Source: Gammaproteobacteria bacterium (GTDB taxonomy: Bacteria; Pseudomonadota; Gammaproteobacteria; PS1; Pseudothioglobaceae). From it: a stretch of DNA of 21,828 nucleotides. The DNA is taken from positions 1 through 21,828 of the forward strand of contig JAQRMT010000006.1 in NCBI GenBank assembly GCA_028599035.1. Direction: 5' to 3'. Positions 15,123 to 21,828 of this stretch are shown here, piece after piece. Positions within the stretch are counted from its first letter, which is position 1, and every line of letters starts with the position of its first letter. Position numbers and translations under genes: made by a program. Under the pieces are notes generated by a model. It was not told the origin of the DNA, made no database searches, and was given only the letters and a program-made list of their open reading frames with translations.

Positions 15123-16265
15123 CTAAAATCTAGATAAATAACTCGGTGTTTTGTGTTTGCGGATTGACATAATAATGCCAAAACTTGCCAGCAAAGTAAT
15201 GAGCGATGACCCGCCATAGCTAATTAATGGCAACGGCACGCCGACCACAGGTAACAAGCCTGACACCATGCCAATATTTACAAACACATAGGTGAAGAAA
15301 ATAAGCGTCAAACTAGCGCCTAATAACTTAGAAAAAGTATCTTCTGATTCAAAAGAAATGATGAAGCAGCGATAAATAATCAAGCCATAAAAACACAATA
15401 GTAGTAATACCCCCAGAAAGCCCAACTCTTCCGCAATCACTGCAAAAATAAAGTCGGTGGTGTGCTCAGGTAAGAAATTAAGCTGAGATTGAGACCCTTG
15501 CTCGATACCTTTGCCCAGCAAGCCACCAGAACCAATGGCAATCTTAGATTGCAAGATGTGGTAGCCAGCACCAAGCGGGTCTAGACTTGGGTCAATCATC
15601 GTTAGAATGCGTTTTTTTTGATAGGCCATTAGCAGGTAATTCCAAGCAATAACGCCACTGCCAATAATCGCACTGATAATCACAGCAAAGTTAAGCCAAT
15701 TATTGCGTCTGATGATTTGAATACGAATGCCAGAGAAAAACAACACAAACACACCGCTTGCACCGATAAGTAGCGATGTACCTAGATCAGGTTGTTTGGC
15801 AATTAATAAAACAATGGTAATAATTGCAGCAATAGAGATAAACACTGGCAAGGGTTGTGGGGGGAGGGTTTTTTCACTGAGGATTGAGGCAATGGCAATC
15901 GGCACAATGATTTTCATCAGCTCTGAGGGCTGAAAACGCATAAACCCTAAGTCTAGCCATCGTTGAGCGCCACCACTGCTAGAGCCGAATAGCAGTACTA
16001 ATAATAACAAGAAAATACCAAACAACATTAAATAAGGCGAATAACGCCTAAGTAAATAAGGCGGTATTTGCGCAATAACTAACATTACGCCAATAGCAAT
16101 TACAAAATGTAAGATTTGTTTATAAATTAACCCTGTTGATTCGGAAGCGCTGTAAAGCGTTAGCAGCCCAAACACGCTAGTGCTCATTAATATTAAAAAT
16201 AGGGGGGTGTCCATTTTAAAATAATGCCAAAAATGGCGGACTTTCGCTAGCAATGTTCGTCTCAT
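15123..16265 (-). CDS. rodA: Rod shape-determining SEDS glycosyltransferase RodA
   Basis: A 380-residue polytopic membrane protein with about ten transmembrane helices. RodA polymerises lipid II into glycan strands in the elongasome with PBP2. Family segments include S-A-x-x-x-G-L-I-Y-K, G-A-x-R-W-L-D-L-G-F-M-R-F-Q-P-S-E-L-M-K, K-Q-P-D-L-G-T-S-L and F-L-P-E-H-T-T-D-F-I-F-A-V-I-A-E-E. The C-terminal P-L-P-L-I-S-Y-G-G-S-S-L is also present. The start overlaps the preceding Mth938-like gene by four bases (ATGA). The PBP2 gene (mrdA), normally the immediate upstream partner, is not in this window. Confidence 0.96.
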   Translation of the reverse strand: MRRTLLAKVRHFWHYFKMDTPLFLILMSTSVFGLLTLYSASESTGLIYKQILHFVIAIGVMLVIAQIPPYLLRRYSPYLMLFGIFLLLLVLLFGSSSGGAQRWLDLGFMRFQPSELMKIIVPIAIASILSEKTLPPQPLPVFISIAAIITIVLLIAKQPDLGTSLLIGASGVFVLFFSGIRIQIIRRNNWLNFAVIISAIIGSGVIAWNYLLMAYQKKRILTMIDPSLDPLGAGYHILQSKIAIGSGGLLGKGIEQGSQSQLNFLPEHTTDFIFAVIAEELGFLGVLLLLCFYGLIIYRCFIISFESEDTFSKLLGASLTLIFFTYVFVNIGMVSGLLPVVGVPLPLISYGGSSLITLLASFGIIMSIRKHKTPSYLSRF

Positions 16266-16624
16266 AATAGTAACAATCCGACCAATCTTGCATCGGACAA
16301 TAATAAGTTAAAACTACGGCAAGCCGATTCATTGTTCATACTCTCAACACCAATCCCCATTTGCTGAAGTGCGACTTGCTGTTGTGGATTTAAAAATTTT
16401 CCAATCTTGCCAGTGCCAATAATTAATAACTTAATGTCGTTTTTAGAGGTAAGTGGGAAAAGTGTCGCTTTATCTAGTTTTTCCAGTGTCAAATTGGGTG
16501 TTTCTGTGTGATAGTTGGGCGAGATAAAGCAAGGTGCTGCAAGCGTTGTGTGCGATAAAGTAATTATATTATTGCTCACAGAGATGATGCTGTTATGGTT
16601 GTTGTCTTGCTGATTGAATTCCAC
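16262..16624 (-). CDS. Mth938-like domain protein (DUF498/Xcc981 family)
   Basis: A small protein of about 120 residues. The C-terminal half has L-L-I-I-G-T-G, then Q-M-G-I-G-V-E-S-M-N-N-E-S-A-C-R-S-F-N-L-L-L, the signature of the Mth938-like domain (bacterial relatives of NDUFAF3). The molecular role in bacteria is unknown. The open frame runs up to 16735, but that would cross the divergent gene. A TATAAT box at 16658-16663 implies the start lies further in, so I take the GTG at 16624, about ten bases after a GGA. The N-terminus is uncertain. It heads the rodA-mltB-dacA-dat-amgK-murU operon and overlaps rodA by four bases. Confidence 0.72.
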   Translation of the reverse strand: MEFNQQDNNHNSIISVSNNIITLSHTTLAAPCFISPNYHTETPNLTLEKLDKATLFPLTSKNDIKLLIIGTGKIGKFLNPQQQVALQQMGIGVESMNNESACRSFNLLLSDARLVGLLLL

Positions 16625-16657
16625 GAAGAGGTGTTCCGTTAATATACAATGTGTTTG

Positions 16658-16663
16658 ATTATA
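16658..16663 (-). promoter_or_regulatory. Perfect -10 box (TATAAT) heading the envelope operon
   Basis: Minus-strand TATAAT at 16663-16658 would start transcription near 16651, upstream of the GTG chosen for the Mth938-like gene. It is the only clear promoter seen for the seven-gene run down to 10513. The -35 element is weak. A plus-strand TAAAAT at 16674-16679 may serve the divergent Sel1-repeat gene, so the two promoters overlap. Confidence 0.48.
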
Positions 16664-16707
16664 CCCAACCGTGTAAAATCGTATTCTTTTTTCAAAGTAT
16701 AAAAGTA

Positions 16708-17157
16708 ATGTCGCATTCCAATGAAACCGATGCATTTAGCGCAGATTTAGTTAGTGGCTTAGCTGCTTTTGATTCCAAAAACTTTTCAATGGCTTATCAA
16801 TTATTAGCCCCATTAGCTATACAAGGCGATGCTGAGAGTCTGTGGCGACTTGGTATGATGCAAATGAACGGATTGGGTATGGTTGAAAATCAGCCCTTGG
16901 GTTTTGAAAATTTTATGAAAGCAGCCGAGCAAGGGCACGCCTTTGCACATCATATGATTGCAGTGGCTTATATGACTGGCGAGGGTGTTGAAAAAAATAT
17001 TGCCAAGGCGATTGAATGGTTTGAAAAAGCGGCTGATTATGGACTGCAAGGAGCAATGTATGCACTTGGAATGTTATACGAAGACGGTAAAGAAGTTGAA
17101 AAAGACCTAGAAAAAACACAGTATTGGTACGACCAAGCAGCAAAGGTAGGAGTATAA
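16708..17157 (+). CDS. Sel1/TPR-like repeat protein
   Basis: A 149-residue soluble protein starting at the ATG at 16708 (MSHSNETDAFSAD); a GTG at 16651 would add 19 residues but overlaps the divergent promoter. It contains about three Sel1-like repeats. Examples are A-x-S-L-W-R-L-G-M-M-Q-M-N-G-L-G, A-x-A-H-H-M-I-A-V-A-Y-M-T-G-E-G-V and G-A-M-Y-A-L-G-M-L-Y-E-D-G, each followed by an A-x-x-W-F-E-K-A-A or similar helix. Such solenoids bind protein partners. No signal peptide is seen, so it should be cytosolic, and the partner is unknown. gltX begins immediately after its stop codon. Confidence 0.83.
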   Translation: MSHSNETDAFSADLVSGLAAFDSKNFSMAYQLLAPLAIQGDAESLWRLGMMQMNGLGMVENQPLGFENFMKAAEQGHAFAHHMIAVAYMTGEGVEKNIAKAIEWFEKAADYGLQGAMYALGMLYEDGKEVEKDLEKTQYWYDQAAKVGV

Positions 17158-18528
17158 ATGAAGTCAAGATTTGCTCCATCTCCAACAGGCTATTTACATA
17201 TCGGTGGCGCTAGAACTGCCTTATTTGCTTGGGCTTGGGCAAAAAAACAGCAAGGCAATTTTGTTCTGCGCATTGAAGATACAGACAAAGAGCGTTCCAC
17301 GCAAGCATCTGTTGATGCTATTTTAGATGGGATGAATTGGTTGGGGCTAGATTATGATGAAGGTCCGTTTTACCAAACTCAGCGTTTTGAGCGCTATAAA
17401 GTGGTTGTTGAACAATTATTAGATGAAAAAAAAGCCTACTATTGTGAGTGCTCAAAAGAGCGACTAGATGGCCTACGAGAAACGCTGATGCAAAAAGGCG
17501 AAAAAGCCATGTATGACGGTTGTTGTCGAGGTAAAAAACTCTCATCTGGTGTAGTGCGTTTTAAAAATCCAACCGACGGTATAGTGGTTTTTAATGACGC
17601 AGTTAAAGGAAAAATTTCTATTGCCAATAAAGAGATAGATGATTTGATTATCGCTCGCAGTGATGGCACGCCGACTTACAATTTAACCGTTGTAGTTGAT
17701 GATCACGATATGGCAATTAGTCATGTTATTCGTGGCGATGATCACATCAACAACACCCCTAGGCAAATTAATTTATATCAAGCGCTGGACTGGAATTTGC
17801 CAGAATTTGCGCACTTGCCTATGATTTTAGGCAGTGATGGTGCGCGTTTGTCAAAACGCCACGGTGCAGTGAGCGTGATGGCGTATCGAGATGCGGGTTT
17901 TTTGCCCGAAGCGCTGTTGAATTATTTGGTGCGTTTGGGCTGGTCGCACGGTGACCAAGAGATATTTTCATTGGATGAAATTGTTGCGTTGTTTGATTTA
18001 AAAGATATTAACAAAGCGCCTGCCAGCTTTAATGAAGAAAAATTATTGTGGCTTAATCAAGACTATATCAAAAACGCCACACCTGAGTGTTTAATTCAAC
18101 ATTTGGGTTGGCATTTGAATAATCAAAAAGTTGAAACTGACAACGGAGCAGATCTGTCTTTGGTTGTTAAGTCATTGCAAGAGCGTTCAAAAACACTGGT
18201 AGAAATGGTTGAAGGACTAAAAATGTTTTATCAAGCATTTGATGAGTTTGATAGAAAACTTGCCAATAAACAGTTTAAAGACAAAGTGCCACTTGAAGCC
18301 CTGCTTGAAAAATTAAGCCAGTTAGAGGTTTGGCAGGCTAATGAAATCAAAGTTGTTATCAAGCAAGTGTGTGATGATCTAGGTATTGGTTTTGGTAAAG
18401 TGGGGCAACCTTTTCGCTTGGCTTTAAGTGGTAATGGCAACGCAGGTAGCATTGATTTAGTGGCTGAATTGATTGGCAAACCAACCACATTAAAACGCTT
18501 AGACAAGGCTATTAAATATGCCTGTTGA
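17158..18528 (+). CDS. gltX: Glutamyl-tRNA synthetase
   Basis: A class I synthetase charging tRNA-Glu, 456 residues (E. coli has 471). The HIGH-type motif is H14-I-G-G in P-S-P-T-G-Y-L-H-I-G-G-A-R-T, and the KMSKS-type motif is L231-S-K-R234. C96-x-C98 and C122-C123 occupy the zinc-binding region seen in E. coli GltX. The ATG directly follows the Sel1 gene's TAA and has a GGAG ribosome site six to seven bases upstream. It overlaps pdxH by 11 bases. The sequence does not show whether it also misacylates tRNA-Gln. Confidence 0.97.
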   Translation: MKSRFAPSPTGYLHIGGARTALFAWAWAKKQQGNFVLRIEDTDKERSTQASVDAILDGMNWLGLDYDEGPFYQTQRFERYKVVVEQLLDEKKAYYCECSKERLDGLRETLMQKGEKAMYDGCCRGKKLSSGVVRFKNPTDGIVVFNDAVKGKISIANKEIDDLIIARSDGTPTYNLTVVVDDHDMAISHVIRGDDHINNTPRQINLYQALDWNLPEFAHLPMILGSDGARLSKRHGAVSVMAYRDAGFLPEALLNYLVRLGWSHGDQEIFSLDEIVALFDLKDINKAPASFNEEKLLWLNQDYIKNATPECLIQHLGWHLNNQKVETDNGADLSLVVKSLQERSKTLVEMVEGLKMFYQAFDEFDRKLANKQFKDKVPLEALLEKLSQLEVWQANEIKVVIKQVCDDLGIGFGKVGQPFRLALSGNGNAGSIDLVAELIGKPTTLKRLDKAIKYAC

Positions 18529-19156
18529 TTTAATTCGATTAAGGCGTGAATTTACTAGTAATGGCATCTCTCGTGCTGAATTGGATAGTAACCCCTTCGT
18601 ACAATTTAAAATTTGGATAGAACAAGCCATCGAGGCTGAATTGACCTTGTCAAATGCGATGAGTTTGGCAACCAGTGATGAGAATGGTGTAAGTATTAGA
18701 ACGGTTTTGCTGAAAACATTTGATGAACAGGGGTTTGTTTTTTTTACTAATTATCGTTCTAAAAAATCCAAGCAACTGAATAACAACCCAAATGCCGCTT
18801 TGCTGTTTCCTTGGCTGGATCTAGAACGCCAAGTTAAAATTTCTGGCACAGTGGAAAAAATATCAACCTTGGAATCTATTAAATATTTTTCCTCTAGACC
18901 TAAAGACTCTCAATTAGGCGCTTGGGCATCGGCACAATCATCAACACTAAGTTCAAGGCAAATTTTGTTGTCTGAATTTGAAGCAATGAAGCGTAAATTT
19001 AGCCAAGGTGAGGTGCCTTTGCCTGATTTTTGGGGTGGTTATCGTGTGATACCAGACACGATTGAATTTTGGCAAGGTAGGGAAAACCGCTTGCATGACC
19101 GTTTTGTCTATACAAACAAAAATGACGCATGGGAAATTAGTCGTTTAGCGCCTTAA
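18518..19156 (+). CDS. pdxH: Pyridoxamine 5'-phosphate oxidase
   Basis: An FMN enzyme that oxidises pyridoxine or pyridoxamine 5'-phosphate to PLP; 212 residues, close to E. coli PdxH (218). Family segments are N-A-M-S-L-A-T, V-S-I-R-T-V-L-L-K, F-F-T-N-Y-R-S-K-K-S, F-P-W-L-D-L-E-R-Q-V and the C-terminal P-D-F-W-G-G-Y-R-V-I-P. The final W-Q-G-R-E-N-R-L-H-D-R segment is also typical. Translation is probably coupled to gltX through the 11-base overlap. Its last 20 bases overlap the 3' end of the convergent aroE gene. Confidence 0.97.
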   Translation: MPVDLIRLRREFTSNGISRAELDSNPFVQFKIWIEQAIEAELTLSNAMSLATSDENGVSIRTVLLKTFDEQGFVFFTNYRSKKSKQLNNNPNAALLFPWLDLERQVKISGTVEKISTLESIKYFSSRPKDSQLGAWASAQSSTLSSRQILLSEFEAMKRKFSQGEVPLPDFWGGYRVIPDTIEFWQGRENRLHDRFVYTNKNDAWEISRLAP

Positions 19157-19949
19157 TCGTTTTAATAACAGCTTGAGTGTCAGGTTGTTTTTCAGTCCAA
19201 AATTCAAACGCTGCTGCTGCTTGCTCAACCAGCATACCTAATCCGTCAAATATCATTGATGCGTTATTGACTTCTGCCCACTGCATAAAAGGGGTTTGTT
19301 GACCATACATTAAATCATAGCAGGCCGCATTATTTGCAACGCCAGTGGCAATATTTGGCATCTCTCCATTGAGTGAGGCGCTGGTGGCGTTAATGATAAT
19401 ATCGACAGGGTCGTTTTTAATTTTCTCTAGACCAAAACCGCAAGTTTTACCGTATTTTGCAAAGTCTTTGGCAAGCTGAGTAGCTTTAGATGCAGTGCGA
19501 TTGGCAATCATAATGCGTTTAGGGTTTTGTTGTAGTAAGGGCAGCAGAATACCACGAGTTGCGCCACCTGCTCCTAAAATTAGCACAATTTTATCGTGCA
19601 AATCAATCTCTAGATTTTTAGTTAAGTCATTAACTAGACCGATTCCATCAGTATTTTCGCCTATTAACTCATTGCCATTAACTTTAATAGTATTGACCGC
19701 ACTTGCGCATTGCGCATTGATAGTGTGCGTAGTGGCAAGGTTAAAAGCATCAATTTTAAATGGCACGGTAATATTGAAACCATCAGCGCCTTGGTTGATA
19801 AAATCGTATGCACTTTGTGAAAATCCATCAATTGGTGCTAGTATCTTGGTATATTCAGCTTGCACACCAGTTTGGTGGGCGAATAAAGCATGGATTTTAG
19901 GCGATAAACTGTGCTCAATCGGGTTGCCAAAAACAGCCAGTTTATACAT
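19137..19949 (-). CDS. aroE: Shikimate 5-dehydrogenase
   Basis: Reduces 3-dehydroshikimate to shikimate with NADPH in the chorismate pathway; 270 residues, the normal AroE length. The substrate-binding N-terminus has F-G-N-P-I-E-H-S-L-S-P, the catalytic lysine is K65 in T-V-P-F-K, and the catalytic aspartate is D101 in N-T-D-G. The cofactor loop is G126-A-G-G-A130-T-R-G, and N-R-T (N151-R-T) is the NADPH-type specificity segment. It starts two bases after the rne stop, with a GGA ribosome site inside the end of rne, so it is cotranscribed with rne. It ends inside the 3' end of pdxH on the other strand. Confidence 0.96.
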   Translation of the reverse strand: MYKLAVFGNPIEHSLSPKIHALFAHQTGVQAEYTKILAPIDGFSQSAYDFINQGADGFNITVPFKIDAFNLATTHTINAQCASAVNTIKVNGNELIGENTDGIGLVNDLTKNLEIDLHDKIVLILGAGGATRGILLPLLQQNPKRIMIANRTASKATQLAKDFAKYGKTCGFGLEKIKNDPVDIIINATSASLNGEMPNIATGVANNAACYDLMYGQQTPFMQWAEVNNASMIFDGLGMLVEQAAAAFEFWTEKQPDTQAVIKTIKALND

Positions 19950-19951
19950 AT

Positions 19952-21828
19952 TTATTCCGACTTATTGCCATTCTCAGGCTTAATATCTGGCTTGGTTGTA
20001 TTGCCCGATTGAGTTTTTGGTTTCTTTTCGGTTTTTGCCTTAGTCATCTTTTTCTTTACTTGCTCTGCTTTTGGCTTTGCTTGTTTTTCTTTAGATTGAT
20101 TTTGCGGCTTAGGCGTTACATCCTTAGGCTTACTCTGTTCTGCTTGTGTGTTATTTTGCTGTTTAGACCTGCCTCGAGGCTTTTGTTTTGTTTTGTTTTG
20201 TTGTTTATTCTGTGCTTTGCTGTTTTGGCTGCCCTGGTTATTTTGTTGTTTGTTTTGATTACGGTTACGGCCTCTATTACGGTTCTGGTTTTGGTTTTTA
20301 TTTCTATTGCGATTTTGGTTTTTATTGGTTCGCTTTTTATTGGACTGTTCTTTCTTTTCGCCAATACCAAGTGCCGACTTAATCCCCCCCCAAAAGGAAG
20401 GTGGAGTATCGGTATTGGACTGCTTTTGATGAGGCTTGCGTGTAACAGGGTGGCTGGTATTAATAGCGGCAACTTCTGTGTTGTTTTCAAGTCCATTTTC
20501 AGCAAGATTGTGTTGTGGCTTAGAGATGCCTTGATAGCTTTTATGGTGTGATTTTTTAGCACCTGTTTGCTTGTTAATATTGAAATTCGGAAACTGCATA
20601 TAAGGGTTGGGCAGTAAGGTGATTTTCACTTCATGTTTGTTTTCTAATTGACCAATATCATCTCGTTTTTCATTGAGTAAATAGGTGATGACATCTACGC
20701 TAGATTGAATAGTTAGCCTTTGTGTTTGGCTAGAGGCGTTACAACCATCTTCAAGTTGTCTTAAAATGTTCAACGCTAAATTCGGAATGGTGGGCACTGT
20801 GCCACGACCATCACAGGTAGGGCAAGTCCTTTCTACTGATTCTGTTACTGAGCTCATTAAGCGCTGTCTTGACATTTCTAACAGACCAAAGCGTGAAATT
20901 GTACCAATTTGGATACGAGCACGATCTGAATTGGTGGCTTTTTCCATCGCTTTTTCGATGGCTTTTCGATGTTCTTCAGAGGTCATATCAATAAAGTCAA
21001 CCACCACTAAACCACCAATATCTCGCAGTTGTAGCTGTGCAGCAATTTCTTTAGCAGCTTCTAAATTCGTGTTATAGGCAGTTTCTTCAATATCAGAGCC
21101 TTTGGTAGCGCGGGCAGAGTTAATGTCGATGGCAGTCAGTGCTTCGGTTGGATCGAATACAATGGTTGCACCTGTATGTAGTGACACTTCACGGTTAAAA
21201 ATACTTTTTACTTGTGCTTCAATGCCCATGTGATTAAATAGCGAATGCTCAGAAACATCGAATTGTTTAATGCGGTCTAAGTAGTGTGGCAGCACAAAAC
21301 TAACAAATTCTTTGGCACTTTTAAAAGTGGCCAAATCATCAATAATAACGCTATCGGTATCCTCTCTTAAATAGTCTCTTAGAGTACGAATAACAATGTC
21401 GCTTTCTTGGTAAATCAAGAAAGGTGCACGACGGTTTTGTGCGGCAGCATTGATTGAGCCCCACAATTCTGACAAATAATCAACTTCCCATTGCAACTCT
21501 TCTAAATTCTTGCCTGCACCTGCAGTTCGAATAATTAAGCCAGAATTGTCTGGCATGACGATTTTGTTGATAATCTCTTTAAGATCCTGTCTGTCTGTTG
21601 AGGTGATTTGTCTAGAGATGCCGTTGCTTTTGGGGTTATTTGGCGTTAATATCATATAAGCGCCAGCCAAATTAACATAAGTACTGAGTGCAGCGCCTTT
21701 GTTGCCTCGTTCTTCTTTTTCAACTTGGACAATAATCTCTTGTCCTTCTTTTAAGACATCAGAGATGGTTAGCTTTTCACCCGAGGCTTGTGCGTTTTCT
21801 CGTAGCACTTCGGTAACTTCTTTGAAGG
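19952..21828 (-). CDS. rne: Ribonuclease E (partial; 5' end beyond window)
   Basis: The frame continues past 21828 without a start (F-K-E-V-T-E-V-L-R-E-N), so roughly the first hundred residues, with part of the S1 domain, lie outside. About 625 residues are visible. The 5'-sensor/catalytic core includes G-L-I-I-R-T-A-G, T-A-I-D-I-N-S-A-R and V-V-D-F-I-D-M (Asp/Asn metal ligands), R-F-G-L-L-E-M-S-R-Q-R and the zinc link C-P-T-C-D-G-R-G. The tail holds an amphipathic P-P-S-F-W-G-G-I-K-S-A-L-G-I-G, resembling the membrane-targeting helix of E. coli RNase E. An Asn/Arg/Gln-rich and then a Lys/Pro-rich region follow, much shorter than the E. coli scaffold. A G8 run and a four-unit pentanucleotide repeat lie in this tail. 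aroE follows after two bases. Confidence 0.96.
   Translation of the reverse strand, partial: FKEVTEVLRENAQASGEKLTISDVLKEGQEIIVQVEKEERGNKGAALSTYVNLAGAYMILTPNNPKSNGISRQITSTDRQDLKEIINKIVMPDNSGLIIRTAGAGKNLEELQWEVDYLSELWGSINAAAQNRRAPFLIYQESDIVIRTLRDYLREDTDSVIIDDLATFKSAKEFVSFVLPHYLDRIKQFDVSEHSLFNHMGIEAQVKSIFNREVSLHTGATIVFDPTEALTAIDINSARATKGSDIEETAYNTNLEAAKEIAAQLQLRDIGGLVVVDFIDMTSEEHRKAIEKAMEKATNSDRARIQIGTISRFGLLEMSRQRLMSSVTESVERTCPTCDGRGTVPTIPNLALNILRQLEDGCNASSQTQRLTIQSSVDVITYLLNEKRDDIGQLENKHEVKITLLPNPYMQFPNFNINKQTGAKKSHHKSYQGISKPQHNLAENGLENNTEVAAINTSHPVTRKPHQKQSNTDTPPSFWGGIKSALGIGEKKEQSNKKRTNKNQNRNRNKNQNQNRNRGRNRNQNKQQNNQGSQNSKAQNKQQNKTKQKPRGRSKQQNNTQAEQSKPKDVTPKPQNQSKEKQAKPKAEQVKKKMTKAKTEKKPKTQSGNTTKPDIKPENGNKSE
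20181..20200. repeat. Tandem pentanucleotide repeat (TTTTG)x4 in rne
   Basis: Four perfect copies of TTTTG on the plus strand (CAAAA on the coding strand) lie in the Lys/Gln-rich tail of RNase E, encoding part of N-K-T-K-Q-K. The unit is not a multiple of three, so gain or loss of a copy would shift the frame of the last 70-80 codons only. It may simply reflect the low-complexity Asn/Gln/Lys codon tract. Confidence 0.7.
20384..20391 (-). repeat. G8 homopolymer in rne at the membrane-anchor helix
   Basis: The coding strand reads TGG-GGG-GGG-ATT, eight G residues encoding the end of W and both G of F-W-G-G-I-K. One extra G would read F-W-G-G-D-stop. One fewer G opens a frame of about 88 basic residues ending at 20116. 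Such a run is unusual in an AT-rich genome and is a potential slippage site. Confidence 0.8.

Noticed and set aside
20009..20551. Long hydrophobic plus-strand frame opposite rne, resembling a membrane protein
   Set aside because: The complement of Asn/Lys/Gln-rich codons automatically reads as Phe/Leu/Val; codon use and position mark it as a shadow of rne.
20116..20562. 148-codon minus-strand frame inside rne
   Set aside because: It is the alternative frame of the rne low-complexity tail. It is not a separate gene, but it matters as the tail reached if the G8 run loses one G.
1..21828. CRISPR arrays, tRNA or rRNA genes, insertion sequences, attachment sites, defence islands
   Set aside because: No regularly spaced repeats, tRNA or rRNA signatures, transposase or integrase motifs were seen. 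The only accessory element is the degraded toxin-antitoxin locus.

Overview
The window is a gene-dense, AT-rich (roughly 38-40% GC by eye) bacterial chromosome segment. Gene content and protein style point to a gammaproteobacterium with a streamlined genome. The sulfur-oxidising SUP05/Thioglobus-type lineage is my best guess, from the AT bias, tightly overlapping genes and the AmgK/MurU recycling pair. That placement is inference; nothing here proves it. Almost everything is housekeeping: many neighbours overlap by 1-20 bases, there are few intrinsic terminators, and no tRNA, rRNA, CRISPR array, prophage or insertion sequence is visible.

Layout. (1) 1-757, minus: an AlkD-type DNA glycosylase followed by the first 17 codons of a NIF3/YqfO-C-terminal-like protein. 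(2) 776-2036, plus: a MoeB/ThiF-type adenylyltransferase, then a RelB-like antitoxin with an inactivated ParE-like toxin. (3) 6930-2068, minus: valS, an SH3-coiled-coil-membrane-anchor protein, and guaB. (4) 6970-7643, plus: a GIY-YIG protein and gloA. (5) 10343-7646, minus: the 4.5S SRP RNA (ffs), dnaX, ybaB, recR. (6) 16624-10513, minus: a compact envelope operon of a Mth938-like protein, rodA, mltB, dacA, D-amino-acid transaminase, amgK and murU. (7) 16708-19156, plus: a Sel1-repeat protein, gltX, pdxH. (8) 21828-19137, minus: rne (5' end outside the window), then aroE.

The envelope operon reads as one circuit. RodA polymerises glycan, MltB and DacA cut glycan and stem peptide, the transaminase can use the D-alanine DacA releases, and AmgK plus MurU return MurNAc to UDP-MurNAc.

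The most interesting signals are homopolymers and relics inside housekeeping genes. dnaX has an A9 tract just after the clamp-loader domains, and both alternative frames reach a stop within five codons of it. This is the arrangement expected if slippage makes a short gamma-type subunit beside tau. rne has a G8 tract exactly at its predicted membrane-anchor helix, where one extra G gives an immediate stop and one fewer G gives a different basic tail. A toxin-antitoxin locus keeps its antitoxin but has a frameshifted toxin. No wholly new multi-gene system was found.
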